This document shows, piece after piece, positions 35,066 through 46,319 of a DNA stretch of 64,000 nucleotides. The stretch covers positions 3,242,666 through 3,306,665 of the forward strand of contig NC_058164.1 in the NCBI RefSeq assembly GCF_020080835.1, given 5' to 3'. Under the pieces are notes generated by a model. The model saw only the letters and a list, made by a program, of their open reading frames with translations. It was not told where the DNA came from and made no database searches. The DNA is from Cotesia glomerata (Eukaryota > Arthropoda > Insecta > Hymenoptera > Braconidae). Every line of letters begins with the position of its first letter. Within the stretch, counting starts at the first letter, position 1. The position numbers and the translations under genes are program-made.

Positions 35066-37139
35066 CTGAGAAGAAATAAGACGCGCGCCACATCTAGCGG
35101 TAAAACGAATCAGCGTACCCGCAGGGGGCAACTCTAAACTCGTTTACTTTTATTCACTTTTTTTTCATATGATACTACATTTAGATACAGATATACTTTC
35201 ATTCCTGCTTTACAAATGACGAAAATGGATATAAATTGTCACGATTGATATCGATGAGCCTGTAAGACTGTAAATCCCTGATAAATCTTTCATATTGTCT
35301 AAAGAGAAGTATTCACTTTTGCAAGTTATAAGTGAAAAAGTTTGGTTAATCGAAATATTCATACCTTATGCACATATAAAAAGTTTGCATGATTATCTGA
35401 GTATAAAAATTCGATCAAATTGTTTTGAAAGTCCGCCTTTACTTGCGCGAAACTTTAAATTCTTGTAGAAGTATACAACTGAGCCATCTAGGGGCGATTT
35501 CGAACAATAGTCGAAAAACTTCAAGTATTTTAAGTAAAAATATTTTCGGTTTATAAACTAATCATTTATCTTAGTAAGTGTGTTTTAAAATTATTTGTAT
35601 GTTTATTAAACACTTTGTATGTTTACTAAACACTTATTAGCTACTGAGCGTACCGATATCTAAGTGTGTATTCTGCATTATTTTGACTAAGTGCAATTTA
35701 GTTATTGCACGCCTTATAACGCGAAGCGCGTGCGGTTGTGCTTTATACTCGACTCGTCAAGGTCAAGCAATTTTGTGATCTTTAAATGCCTCTCTCACAA
35801 CCATATTACACTTATACAATAATATAAGTAGATGTACACCGAGCAAACACTTAAATTAAACCATCTTTTACTTTCTAAAATCATTTTATGCTGCTATTAT
35901 GAAAAAAAAAAACGTTTCGAAAAAAATTTTACGTGGACGTCCTGATGTCACCCCATTTTGGATGTACCAACGATTACGGCTGCCCAATTTCAAAACACAG
36001 TAACTAACATTTAGAAATTTCTTAAAATTTTTCTTATTAAAAAAAATTTTGCTTGCCAAATTGATGAAAAATTTGATTTATAAATAGAAAATACTTGAAT
36101 ATAAATATTTTTAAGAAAAAATACTTTAAATTAAAGTCTAAAAGTTATAAAAAATGCAGCAATATTAAAAAAAATTAGGTGTAAGAATTTTGCAGTTACT
36201 GCGTTTTAAAATTGGACAGCCGATTACTCCCTAACAAATAGATATTTCAAGACCGGACCTTTTTTATTGGTTTAAGAATGCGATGAACTGGGTCCGTATT
36301 TAATATCAGTAGCCTAGTTTACATATTTTTTTTTTTTAAATTGAACTTTTATTAAAATTCACTACGATACAACAGTACAAAGGCAGACGAGCTTTTCTTA
36401 TTTGTCACGTGAAAACTATAGCGCCACTTGATCAAGCTAGATTTTTTAGACTGCGTGCGCATATGACAAGAAAAACGGGCGCCGATATTTAAAAAAAATT
36501 TTAAAATACTCTGTAAAAAATTACTTAATTATAATTTTTTTTTTTTAATCAATTACAAAATTTATTTTTTTCTTAAAAAATGAATGAGCGTTATGAGGCG
36601 TGCACTTTTGGATTTTCCAAACTTTTTGTTATTCTGTACAATATGATATAAGACTAGAAGTAGACTCTTTTTGTTTCAGCATTCATTATTAATCTTGATT
36701 AATTAATTAATATTACTATGATAAAATTGGCGTTGAGAGACCTATTAATATTAATACTGTTTGATAATAGCTTATGGGCACTTTTTAACCTTGGCATTAC
36801 ATTGATTTTTACCTAATACTTAAGATATTATTTATGCTCTGTATATGCTTCTGACCGTTAGAGGACTACTTCTTACGGCGTTTTTCAATAAATTACAATT
36901 ACAATTACAATTATGACTTTTAGTCACGTAAAATATAATAAAACCGAAAATTTGATTTGTAAACGAGAGCAGAGTATTTTTTGGCGCTCAAAACACGAAA
37001 ATGTTATTGTAAAAAGTTTTAAATGAAAAATATACGCGAATGAAATGAATAAAGTATATAAATGTGCTGAATTCTTTATCTAGGGTTATGTAAATCATGT
37101 TTCGAAAGCATATTCACACATTTATTCTCTTTCAGTAGG
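35066..37139. other. Unique stretch, no gene seen
   Basis: Includes a GC-rich palindromic bit CGCGAAGCGCG at about 35721, and mixed composition at 35640-35780 and 36380-36480. No ORF over 60 codons and no RNA gene recognised. Confidence 0.3.
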
Positions 37140-38035
37140 TTTGCTGAGAGTGGTCCTAGTGGAGGTAAAGAGGAATCTCGATATATAATACTAAAATTCC
37201 ATTAACCTCGTTTTCACTTCTCCCAAGCGTAGAAAATAAAATTCCTGTCCAAAATAATGTATTTGGATATCGCAAAATACACCTACCTGCCAACCGTCCA
37301 AACCTAACCTATATTTCTGCAGCACATGCATTTCAAAATACGGATGTGTTATGCAGACGAGAATTTTAACTCAATCTATAAGCAGATTTCATGTGCGCTA
37401 CGTTTCCTTCATATATGTATAATATAAGTAATATAATATAGATGGAATAATTTTATTCTGTTTATCCTGTGACATTTCTGCGCAGTGCGTTCCGATGAAA
37501 TTTATCGTCCCGTCGTACATAGATATATGGGATTACCATGTATAACATGAATGGAGTCTGAAATGTTTATGCTATCGACTAGCAAAATAATATTGAAAAA
37601 AATAGGTATCGACTCACGGCGACGACTACCGAGCAAACCTTATTCCCGAGAAAAATATCACCAATGTTTTTGTACAGAGATGAGTAAACGATTTGTGATT
37701 TTTTTTTATTTTCATTTAAATTGTTATTATTATTATTATTTCATTCCATAATATTACTTTTATCCATTTCTTCTTTTATACTTTTTATCTTCCTGTCTGC
37801 GACGTTCACCGTTTCCACGCAAACATATTCACACTCGCTATATATTTTAACGATAAATATAGAGAAAAGTAAAAATAATATAAAATGTTGTGTTATGTAG
37901 ATTCAAATATATTTACGAACATACCAGAAATATATTTTTCAATACATGCGAAATGAAGTCGATGTGTAAAATATGTTTGAACGATATCAATCTCTCCTGT
38001 AAATGTTTTCAGTAAAATTAAAATTTTTTTGTCTA
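37140..38035. other. Unique mixed-composition island
   Basis: 37140-37700 is richer in GC and non-repetitive. A 66-aa ORF (37551-37751) ends in a tyrosine run coded by (TAT)n and is not convincing. Candidate regulatory sequence. Confidence 0.3.
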
Positions 38036-38241
38036 CACGGAGAGAAATTTATAGGAACCTTTCCAAAAAGTATGGGAATGATTCCTATAATAAAATGATC
38101 ATTATAGGTATCAATCCTATGTTCATTATAGGAATCATACCCATAATTTATTGGAAACATTACTATACAATAATGGAATAGCTTCAATATATTATGGGAA
38201 TGGTTCCTATAATATTATAGGAATGGCCCTTATACTATTAA

Positions 38242-38363
38242 AGGAATAGTTCCTATAATATTATAGGAATGGTTCCTATAATATTATAGGAATGGTTCCT
38301 ATAATATTATAGGAATGGTTCCTATAATATTATAGGAATGGTTCCTATAATATTATAGGAATG
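38242..38363. repeat. 23-bp tandem array inside W1
   Basis: About five units of a 23-bp word containing GGAATGGTTCC followed by TATAATATTATA. Each unit is itself nearly palindromic. Confidence 0.9.
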
Positions 38364-38461
38364 GTTTCTATGATATTATGGGAATGACGCACATAATAAT
38401 AGAAAAATGTTTATGTTCATAATAATGGAGCAATCACATCAAAAATATAAAGTAATTATTA

Positions 38462-38927
38462 GGTTGGCAATAGCCTAATCGGCTCGGTACCTGCATTTCG
38501 AAAGAGTGGGACCAGGGTTCGATTCCGGCGCGCACCAATATTTTTCAATGATTATAAACTAAGAATATGTGCGTTTCATTGCCAGCCTCTGTACCGGTCG
38601 GGTTTTCTGTGGTTTTCCCATATAGTTATGGAGGTAAAATGTCATTATAGAAGTACCTCCATACTATTTAAGACCGTAATGCAAATGCAGGTACTGATTA
38701 TAACGCGTAAGTCGGCCACAGTCGCAGCACATGTGTGTCGGGCATGAAAGAAAAAAAAAATCCCGACATGCAGGGAAGTGGGGACGAAAAAGTGGTTGAG
38801 AGTTATAATGACGGGGTTGAGAGATTATATTGCGGAGAATAAAGTGGAGAGACAATAATTCCCCACCCTCCCTTGTAAAACACTCTACAGTGATACAAGT
38901 AAAACCATCCTCAATTATAACCTCAAT
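38462..38927 (+). mobile_element. tRNA-derived SINE with 16-bp target-site duplication
   Basis: The head carries an RNA polymerase III A box (TAGCCTAATCGG, 38471-38482) and a B box (GGTTCGATTCC, 38516-38526). The 466-bp body ends in a short repeated AACCTCAATTATAA-type tail. It is flanked by the identical 16-bp direct repeat TATAAAGTAATTATTA (38446-38461 and 38928-38943). The other W1 copy (about 26990-27010) shows an empty site with only one version of this sequence. Such an insertion needs a LINE machinery in trans. A small inverted pair GGAGGTA/TACCTCC lies at 38630-38650. The 118-aa reverse ORF at 38664-39020 crosses the element and is not a gene. Confidence 0.88.
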
Positions 38928-39798
38928 TATAAAGTAATTATTATATATTTTTTTGCTAATACATTTTTTTTTGTAAATAAAAATTGAGCTTTCACTAGAG
39001 TGAAAAAATTTCTTTTTCATAATTTTTATTCACGTGTTTACTTAATCTTAAATTGTTTATTTCAACTCAGTTATTATTGTATTAGATAATATTGAAAAAT
39101 ATTGAAGCAATTCTAAAGTTTCTCTAATAAAAGGGATATTTTCTCACTTTACAATTAGAGGAGTAAAGTAGATATGGAAATTCATTGTTTATTTTAACGA
39201 TTTCATTTTATTTTTAAAACAAATTGTTTATTTACAATACATACGTTGAATATTTATTAAATTCACCTTTTGGGTATGTAACTTTTACTATTTATATGAA
39301 CAATATTACTTATTTTACGTATTTCAAATTATGTTATTGGGAAGCAAGTAAAATTATCGAAATTACTAATAATTTCAAATGCTTCAAAGTGGTCATCGAA
39401 GTCATAAATAACTTGAGTTGTAATGATAAATATCTCAATATTATTAGGCATCATTACTATAATATTATGGGAATGGTTCCCACAATATTATAGAAATGAT
39501 TCCTATAATATTATAGTAATGGTTCCTATAATATTATAGGAATGATTCCTATAATATTATAGAAACTATTCCTATATATTATGGGAACCATTCCTATATA
39601 TTATAGGAATCATGCCAATATTACAGTTATAATTATAGGTATCGTTCCTATAATTATAGGAACCATTCCCATAATTATAGTAACATTTCCCAAAAATTAT
39701 GGGTACAATTCCCATAATTTGAGTAATCGCTCCTAAAATGGTATAGGAAAAAATTTCATTAAAATTATAGGAATGATTTCCATATTTTTCTCTCCGTG

Positions 39799-40849
39799 TA
39801 TAAATCATTTTTTATCAGGCATTATTTATAAAATAATTTTGCATTAACAAAAAATAAATACCATGAACGAAAAAAAAAAATTTTTCTCCGTTAGAGTATA
39901 GTTAGTTGTATCGGTAAGCTTTTTAATACGCTACTAAACGGTAAGGATGATGTAAGATGAACCCACATGATAATCGATCACGCCTATTTCACGTTAGAGG
40001 TTTGAAGGGTGCAAAAATGTTTATAGGGCATGCTGAGGGCTGACTAAAGCCTATCTAGTCAATCCTCTACATAAATAATTTTTTTTCCTTAACTTCTTTT
40101 CATTTCGTGCGACATTTTTACGTCTTTCGCGACATAAGCTTTTTTCCTTGCTGATTCAACGAGCTGTCGAGCGACAAATGCTCGAGGCTACGATTTGTAC
40201 CAACGATTTTTGAATTTATTTCGGGTAACACCCTAGGATAACGCAAAACCCATATTTTTTTGATAACATGTCCCTTTAAGCGATATTCACATAAATATTT
40301 CCAAAGTATTTTCCTCTTCAATGGTCTGTCAAACTTTTATCTTAAACATGTACATATGTACATTGAAAGCTTACACAAAAATAAAATAAAAATAAAGATA
40401 ATTTTTCTCATTCTTATGCAACTGCAACAGTGGCTTGAGCTCTGATTTAAAAACAATGCTGCGAAAAAAAAAATTTTTATTTTTTCCGAGAGCTAAAAAA
40501 ATGTCTAGTTACACATGCAGCGAGCAGCGATTACATGAAAGAGAATCAAGTAGACTTTGGTATAATTTTTTTTTCACGGTCTCGTGGATTTTCCGATGCA
40601 TCTCAGGTCGCTCGCGTGTGTACACTCTTCATCGTTTGACTCTCACGTCTCTTTTGCTCTGCATTTGCTCAGTTTGAAAGCGATTACAGTGGTAGCGAAA
40701 GCTCCATACCACTTCAGTCTACAATAATGCACGCTATAAGCTATTTCACTCTATACTAAACCCAATACTCGATTCCGAACGGTTAAAAGAGCTTTTCAAA
40801 GGTCCTTTAGTCCGATTACACACATCCTAAAATTTAGATCTATATGATC

Positions 40850-40850
<1 letters not shown>
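39799..40850. other. Unique stretch, no gene assigned
   Basis: 39950-40300 and 40480-40700 are compositionally mixed. Small ORFs (61-80 aa) at 40118-40677 have no recognised domains. Possible regulatory sequence. Confidence 0.3.

Positions 40851-40851
<1 letters not shown>

Positions 40852-40928
<77 letters not shown>
40852..40928. repeat. (AT)n microsatellite
   Basis: About 38 AT units. Confidence 0.97.
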
Positions 40929-40930
<2 letters not shown>

Positions 40931-42090
40931 TTCAAACAATTATCAATTTTTCTAATCGACCGATTCGATGTTACAATTCAATGAATTCTAAACTTGGAAC
41001 TCTTTTAGATTTACTCGATGTCAATTGGCTTGAGTGCAGCCTGCATGCTCACTTTTCAGGTTACAAACAGAATAGCAAATAGTTCATTCAATTTTTCCAT
41101 TCTTTTGTCGTTAAAAATTCTACAATCCTCTTCCTTTAAAATTTTATTTTTCGTAAACGAATGATCAGTTTTTTAAATATTAAAAAAAACCCGAGTCGAA
41201 ATTTAAATCGTAGATTCAACGTATTGATTGTTCAAATCATAGGTTGAGCGTATTAGACGTTAAAAACGTAGAATCAACGTATTGAACGTTGAAATCGTCA
41301 TTTATAAACGTGAAGAGAACCAATAATGGGTGAAAATAGTGTAGGAGCAGAAAAAATATTTTGTTGTAAATATTTTCTATGCTTTTACTTTACTAAAAGT
41401 ATTCGTTTTAAAGTAGTTTTAAGTTGTTGTAAATTTAAGGATTAGACGAGTAACTAGTATTTCTAACATGCTGTCACCAGATGTCAAAATATAGTTACTC
41501 CGTAAGATGGTTAACGACATTGTAGCTTGAGTACGAGTGAGAAAACGAGCAAGAGTGTATGAAGTATGCAAGTATGCTGTTGAGAGATGGGGGTGAAAAG
41601 GGACCGAGAGGCCCAGGTAATTTTGAGAGATAATTTTTAAGTCAGTCTAATACCACCCAGGCTAGAAATCAGTTGTATGTAGTACTTCCCTTATCAATAA
41701 ACATATTATTATACTTTTAATAAATATCGCCTCGTGTTGTAATTTCTTTTAATTAATATAATACTAAAAATCTATATTTTACAATAGTAATATTAAAACT
41801 ACTCAAATAACTACACATTTTTAATTTTTTTAGCGGGAAGTTAAAAATTTTAATTTTTCTTTGTAAAAGTCCAGTGGTAAAAAATTTTATAAAATTGTAT
41901 AAAAAGTTATCATTTTATATACAGATTTATGAGACCATTTTTGGTATAAAATCATATGAATGATATTTCATAATATTTTACATAATTTTGGAAACCATTC
42001 CGAGGGTAAAAAATTTCGATAAAGCATTTCCGTCCAAAAAAATGGTAAATTTAAGCTAAGAAATGTAAAATCTCCCTAACAGAATTGAAA
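40929..42090. other. Unique AT-rich stretch, no gene seen
   Basis: Bases 41200-41300 contain three spaced copies of a phrase like GTATTGA-CGTT-AAA-CGTAG-TTCAACGTATT, a short local repeat. TAGCGGGAAGTT at 41831 matches the end of the R1 family and may be a solo remnant. Confidence 0.35.
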
Positions 42091-42970
42091 AAAAAAATTT
42101 TTTTTTGTCTATTTACGTTTCAAACATGAGTAGTTTTAATATTACTTTTTGAGAATTTTTCGACCCCCCCCCCCTTGATAAGATTTCGTAAGATTTTCCC
42201 CAACTCCCTCCCCCCTCCCCTAATCTCACGCGAAATTCTTCAAAATTTATGTTTTGGCTGTAAACGTGTTGGATTATTGAGAAAAAAAAGCGCCATTCGG
42301 CTACACCCGACATGGATAGGTAGATTTCTTGTTTGAATATTGAAAAAAACACGTTATTAAAATGCCGTAATATCCTAAAATTTATTTTTTATTATATTTT
42401 TGCAAATAACGACATGAGATTGACTATAACAAATAGATATTCAAAGACATCTACCTAAAAAATAGGATTTTTTACAGATAAGTCATTTGATGATAAAAGC
42501 TAAAATTTAATTTATTCTTGATTTTTTTTGAATTTTCTCAACTACGAAATAAATTGAAAAAAGTATTAAAAGTCGACGAACAATAGCTTAAATTGAAGAT
42601 AATTAAACATATTATGACAAAATTGTATTAAAATTACGACATGAGACCGGCTACCACCGATAGATTTCTAAAGAAATCTACCTAAAAAATTAGTGAATCC
42701 TATCGATCAATAATCAAATTAAACAACCGAGCGCTACTTTGCTGCTCTGCAGGGTTCAGACTAATACGACAAACACTATTGTGTCAAATTTGGCCATATT
42801 TTATTATAGAAATACTTTTTCTCGCAATTTTACACTTCTGCTAGAGAAAAAATTACGTGATAGTTGTTAAGATCCCCCCTCCCCCCTAAGTGAGATTTGG
42901 TAAGATTTAGCTTGATTCACTTCCCCCCCCTCTAGAATACCTCACGTAATTAATGGACGCCCCCTTATAA
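42091..42970. repeat. C-tract repeat region, probable decayed transposon
   Basis: Poly-C segments (42164-42175, 42206-42222, 42874-42888, 42923-42932) sit beside GGTAAGATTT or CGTAAGATTT. A phrase with CGACATGAGA and GATAGAT-TTC-AAGAAATCTACC recurs at about 42410-42468 and 42637-42695, 228 bp apart. CTCACGTAATTAATGG at 42941 resembles ends seen in arthropod DNA transposons (recollection, unverified). The 79-aa reverse ORF at 42113 reads the G/C tracts and is not convincing. Confidence 0.45.
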
Positions 42971-44685
42971 AAATAAATTGAAAAATTAATCAACGGATTT
43001 TTAATATATAGACGGACGGTTTATAAATGGAGATATACTATCATCGTTATTTTGTTCATAAAAAGCTTTTAAAAATTTGTTTAATAAAACAACTATATTA
43101 CATAATAGCTCTACTGGCTTTTCCGCGTTATATTAAATAATAAAAAAACACCATAAAACTTTTTGACGCTTTTTTTATCATCCTCCAGAAGCGCTAATAC
43201 AGAAGTAAAGCTATGAAGCAGAACAAAAATATTTTAATGAAAAACAGAGGAAGAGGTGTTAGAGAAAAATGTTAGCAGCTTAAATTTGTTTAACTAACAA
43301 CGAAACAGAGTATGATTAAAAATTTACCCGAGCAGATTTTGAATGCAATATATCGTCTCTAAGACTATTTCTCACTTTCTTTATTGCATTCTTGAACTTT
43401 TTTGTGCTTTATCTTGTTTTATTTCCTGCACACTTCCAACCGGTACGAAGCCCGAGCTCTCAGAGAGACACTTGGAATCCAAAGAGGCCACCAAGCTCTA
43501 ACTTTACTTTTTTTTTAACATTTTTTTTTTTTTTATTTAGAATTGGACGAGTTGCAAGAGTTTTCGTTTCGCTCGTGATCCGTTTCATTTGAAAAGATTA
43601 TGGAAAATGCAGGAGATCCGTTTTCGTAAAACGGATCCAAACTCAGTATACATGTTTTTCATTTTAAATTTAAACTTGAATCTATTTTATTCTAAATAGG
43701 ATTTTAAATTATTCCTTAATGTGTTTTCAGGAATTTCATTAAGTTGACAGTAAAGTTTACTTTTTTTTTAAATTCTCTACAAAAAACTTTTTTATCTTAA
43801 ATATTTTATTCAGAATTTCAAGTTGTTATTTTTACAAAATCTTTTTTTGTTTTCAGCTGAAGTTAATTAAACTTCAATACTTCATTTCATAAATTTTATA
43901 TCAAACCCTGAACTAGTTATGTCTAACAATGTAACCCAATTACCAACAAAAAGATTTATTATCAACATTCATAGTAAATCATTGTCTCTCAATTAATATT
44001 CAATTAATCCTTATTCATTTCGCTAATTGATATAAATTAAACTCGTTTCAATTAAAACAGCCGCCTATATTCAAATAGTCATATACCTCAAACCAAAAAA
44101 AAATGAATATGCAATTCTGCGTATTTAAATTCCATAGCAAATGAACAAATATTATATCAATTTTAGTTACTCAATTTATAATTCTGAAAAACAAACAACT
44201 CTATTGAATCAACAAGATACATAACTGAATTTCGTATCGTAGTTGTTTGCTCATTGTTTTCTGCCGGTACACGAAACAACCATCTATTTATTGGTGAGCG
44301 AAGTTATACTGCACTGATTCATCAAGTTTCCTAGTGGGCCATTCGCCATTATATACATATATACATCACATACTGTACCTATATTCCCATATTAATATTA
44401 TATCTTCATCTATATCTGTATATCTGCCTGTACAGTGGAGCGTATGTACCACGAAACTTCGAACGACCAAGTTATATTCACATGTACATAGCATTGTGCA
44501 ATACAATGTGTAACTGTAACTTTACGATCGTTGAACTCAATGAAAATAAATTTTGTTTCAAATTTAAAACAATCCGTAGAAACACTAAATTAAACAATTA
44601 AGCTAAACAAAAAATATATATTGAAACTTTGATGATAAAAAAGAAACTTAATTGAGTTGAAGCATTATTTTTTGCATAGTTTTAC
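42971..44685. other. Unique AT-rich stretch, no gene seen
   Basis: Contains the small hairpin GATCCGTTTT-CGT-AAAACGGATC at about 43615-43637. A 66-aa ORF at 43392 is F/R-rich with no domain. 44220-44470 is compositionally mixed. Nothing assigned. Confidence 0.3.
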
Positions 44686-44687
44686 AG

Positions 44688-44755
44688 ATAAATATATTTA
44701 TTTGACCTTAGAGCCAAAACTCCCTTAAGGCCATCAATAAGCAATACATTTTTTA
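44688..44755 (-). repeat. LINE 3' UTR tail fragment
   Basis: On the minus strand TTGATGGCCTTAAGGGAG is followed by CTCTAAGGTCAAATAAATA, matching the 3' tails of the LINEs at 4.3 and 22.8 kb (GATGGCCGCAAG ... GGTCAA-AAATAAATA). Only the tail is left. Confidence 0.55.
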
Positions 44756-44800
44756 TACAAATATACAGCTTTAAAATATAATTACAATAATAGTTTTAGA

Positions 44801-45468
44801 TTAAGGAAGTTCGAGCGTAACTAATGAGTCAAAATAGTGTTAAAATTTTTTTTTAATTTTAGTCTTCCCAATATTCGTCAAAATTCTTTATTTTAATTTA
44901 AAATAATTTAAACAATTTATTAATTTATGATTTTTACTTATTTAATAAAGTAAAGTAATAAAATGACTTTCGTATTTATTACTTGCCGGAATAAATAAAC
45001 AGATTTGGCAATAGCGCGCTTGATTATACCCATTACAGAGACGTGGATGAGTGTGTGAGTTAAACATTTCTCTCTCTGTAACTATATTTCTATCCTTTTC
45101 TTTTTTCTCAGCTGTTGACGCGATGTTGTCAAATCTTTATTCGAATAAATGGCTGACGATAAACGAGTTACAAACATAAAATTTGACTTTAAATATTTCA
45201 AAAATTATATCGGTAATGTATTATTATTAAATTGTTTTTATATTTTGCAAGAATCCAAGTTTCTTGTGTATAGTTTTTTATCCGTTAAAGTTGGAAGGTT
45301 AATATTGAAAAAAATAATTAAAGTCTCGACAAAAGTTTGTCCGCCATAAGAGCCCGTGTATAACTAAACGGTGAATCTTTTTTAAATTTTGGGATTAGAT
45401 AAATGCTTAATTTCAAAGCTCAAAGTTGGAAATTATTTTTTACATTAGATTCTCTCGAACTCCCTTAA
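44801..45468 (+). mobile_element. K1 TTAA-flanked element, copy 1, with exon-like cassette
   Basis: Ends TTAAGGAAGTTCGAGCG and CTCGAACTCCCTTAA are inverted repeats starting and ending in TTAA. Copy 2 at 57706-58435 is nearly identical apart from two small indels. Inside is a sequence with the form of an exon (45112-45212, listed separately). No transposase. Confidence 0.82.
45112..45212 (+). CDS. Exon-like cassette inside K1 (possible captured exon or transposase exon 1)
   Basis: A pyrimidine tract ending TTTTTTCTCAG at 45111 looks like a splice acceptor. An ATG at 45149 (AATAAATGGC, purine at -3) opens MADDKRVTNIKFDFKYFKNY. GTAATG at 45213 looks like a splice donor. Copy 2 keeps the acceptor, start codon, amino acids and donor unchanged (58016-58116). 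If unspliced, copy 1 would give 66 aa and copy 2 would stop 33 residues in, so only the part before the donor is shared. It could be a captured host exon, the first exon of the lost transposase, or chance. Function unknown. Confidence 0.35.
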
Positions 45469-45623
45469 TAACGTAATAACAATAAAGTAAAGTTTTTAAG
45501 TTACTCAGTACAGCAGTTAATCAATGAATCAATAAATACTTTGAACAGAAATTATAGATCCGCCATTTTGTTATTTACCCTTGAAATTTAACTTCAGTAG
45601 TTCCGACCAGAATGACATGTCTA

Positions 45624-46319
45624 CACAGAAAAAAAGATTTCTTGACTGGAGAATAAAATTCTTGGCTCAAGTAAATTTTCGCGTGCCCGAAGGAAGACCG
45701 AAGTTGTCTTGGTCGAAGTAAAAAATTTTCTTGAAATTCTATTCTTGGTGGAAGTCATTTTTCTCAATTCAAATTATCATAAATACTTGATACAATAAAT
45801 TTTTATATTGGATCAAGATTTTTAGATACTTTAGGGAAGCAGCACCACCTACTTCAGCTGAGAAAAAAATTTTCTCACCTTGAGAAAATTTTTCTCTTGA
45901 ATATTTGATACCCATTTTAGATTATTTTAGCACGCAATTATACATATTGAATGAAAAAAAATGATTCAATATTATTTAATCTTCCCATTTGACATGTTCG
46001 TCAATAAAAATATTAATGAAAATTTATTATCGAGATATTTAATTTTTTGAAGCAAGAGAAAAATTTTCTCAAGGCAAGAAAATTAACTTCTGTCAAGAAC
46101 TTAATTTTTTGGAGCAAGAGAGAAATTTTCTCAAAACAAGAAAATTGTCTTGATTTAAATAAATTTTCTTGGATCAAGATACGTATTTCTTGAAGCAAGA
46201 GAATTAATTTTGTTGGAATAAGTGAAATTTCTTGTGTCAAAAAAAATTTTTTTTTTCGCCCAAGAAAATAATTAGCAAGAAAAATATTTTCTTGGTTCAA
46301 GTGAACCATTCTTTCGGTG
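45624..46319. mobile_element. W6 element, copy 2
   Basis: Ends CACAGAAAAAAAGATTTCTTG and ACCATTCTTTCGGTG, each next to TA. The body is filled with CTTGAATCAAG-like words (TCTTGG-TCAAG, AGCAAGAGA) in both directions, as in copy 1 at 12627-12848 but three times longer. The 108-aa reverse ORF at 46013 arises from the repeated word and shows it as a peptide repeat (LLQEI/LLQKI). Confidence 0.75.

Larger units (their letters stand above)
38036..39798. mobile_element. W1 element, copy 2, interrupted by a SINE
   Basis: Ends CACGGAGAGAAATTTATAGG and TTTTTCTCTCCGTG, with TA flanks. At 38242-38363 there are about five near-identical 23-bp units (GGAATGGTTCCTATAATATT plus three bases). Comparison with 26709-29144 shows that this copy lacks W2 and has gained the SINE at 38462-38927. 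Confidence 0.87.

Noticed and set aside
38664..39020. 118-aa reverse ORF
   Set aside because: It crosses the SINE 3' boundary and target duplication into W1, so it cannot be an inherited gene.
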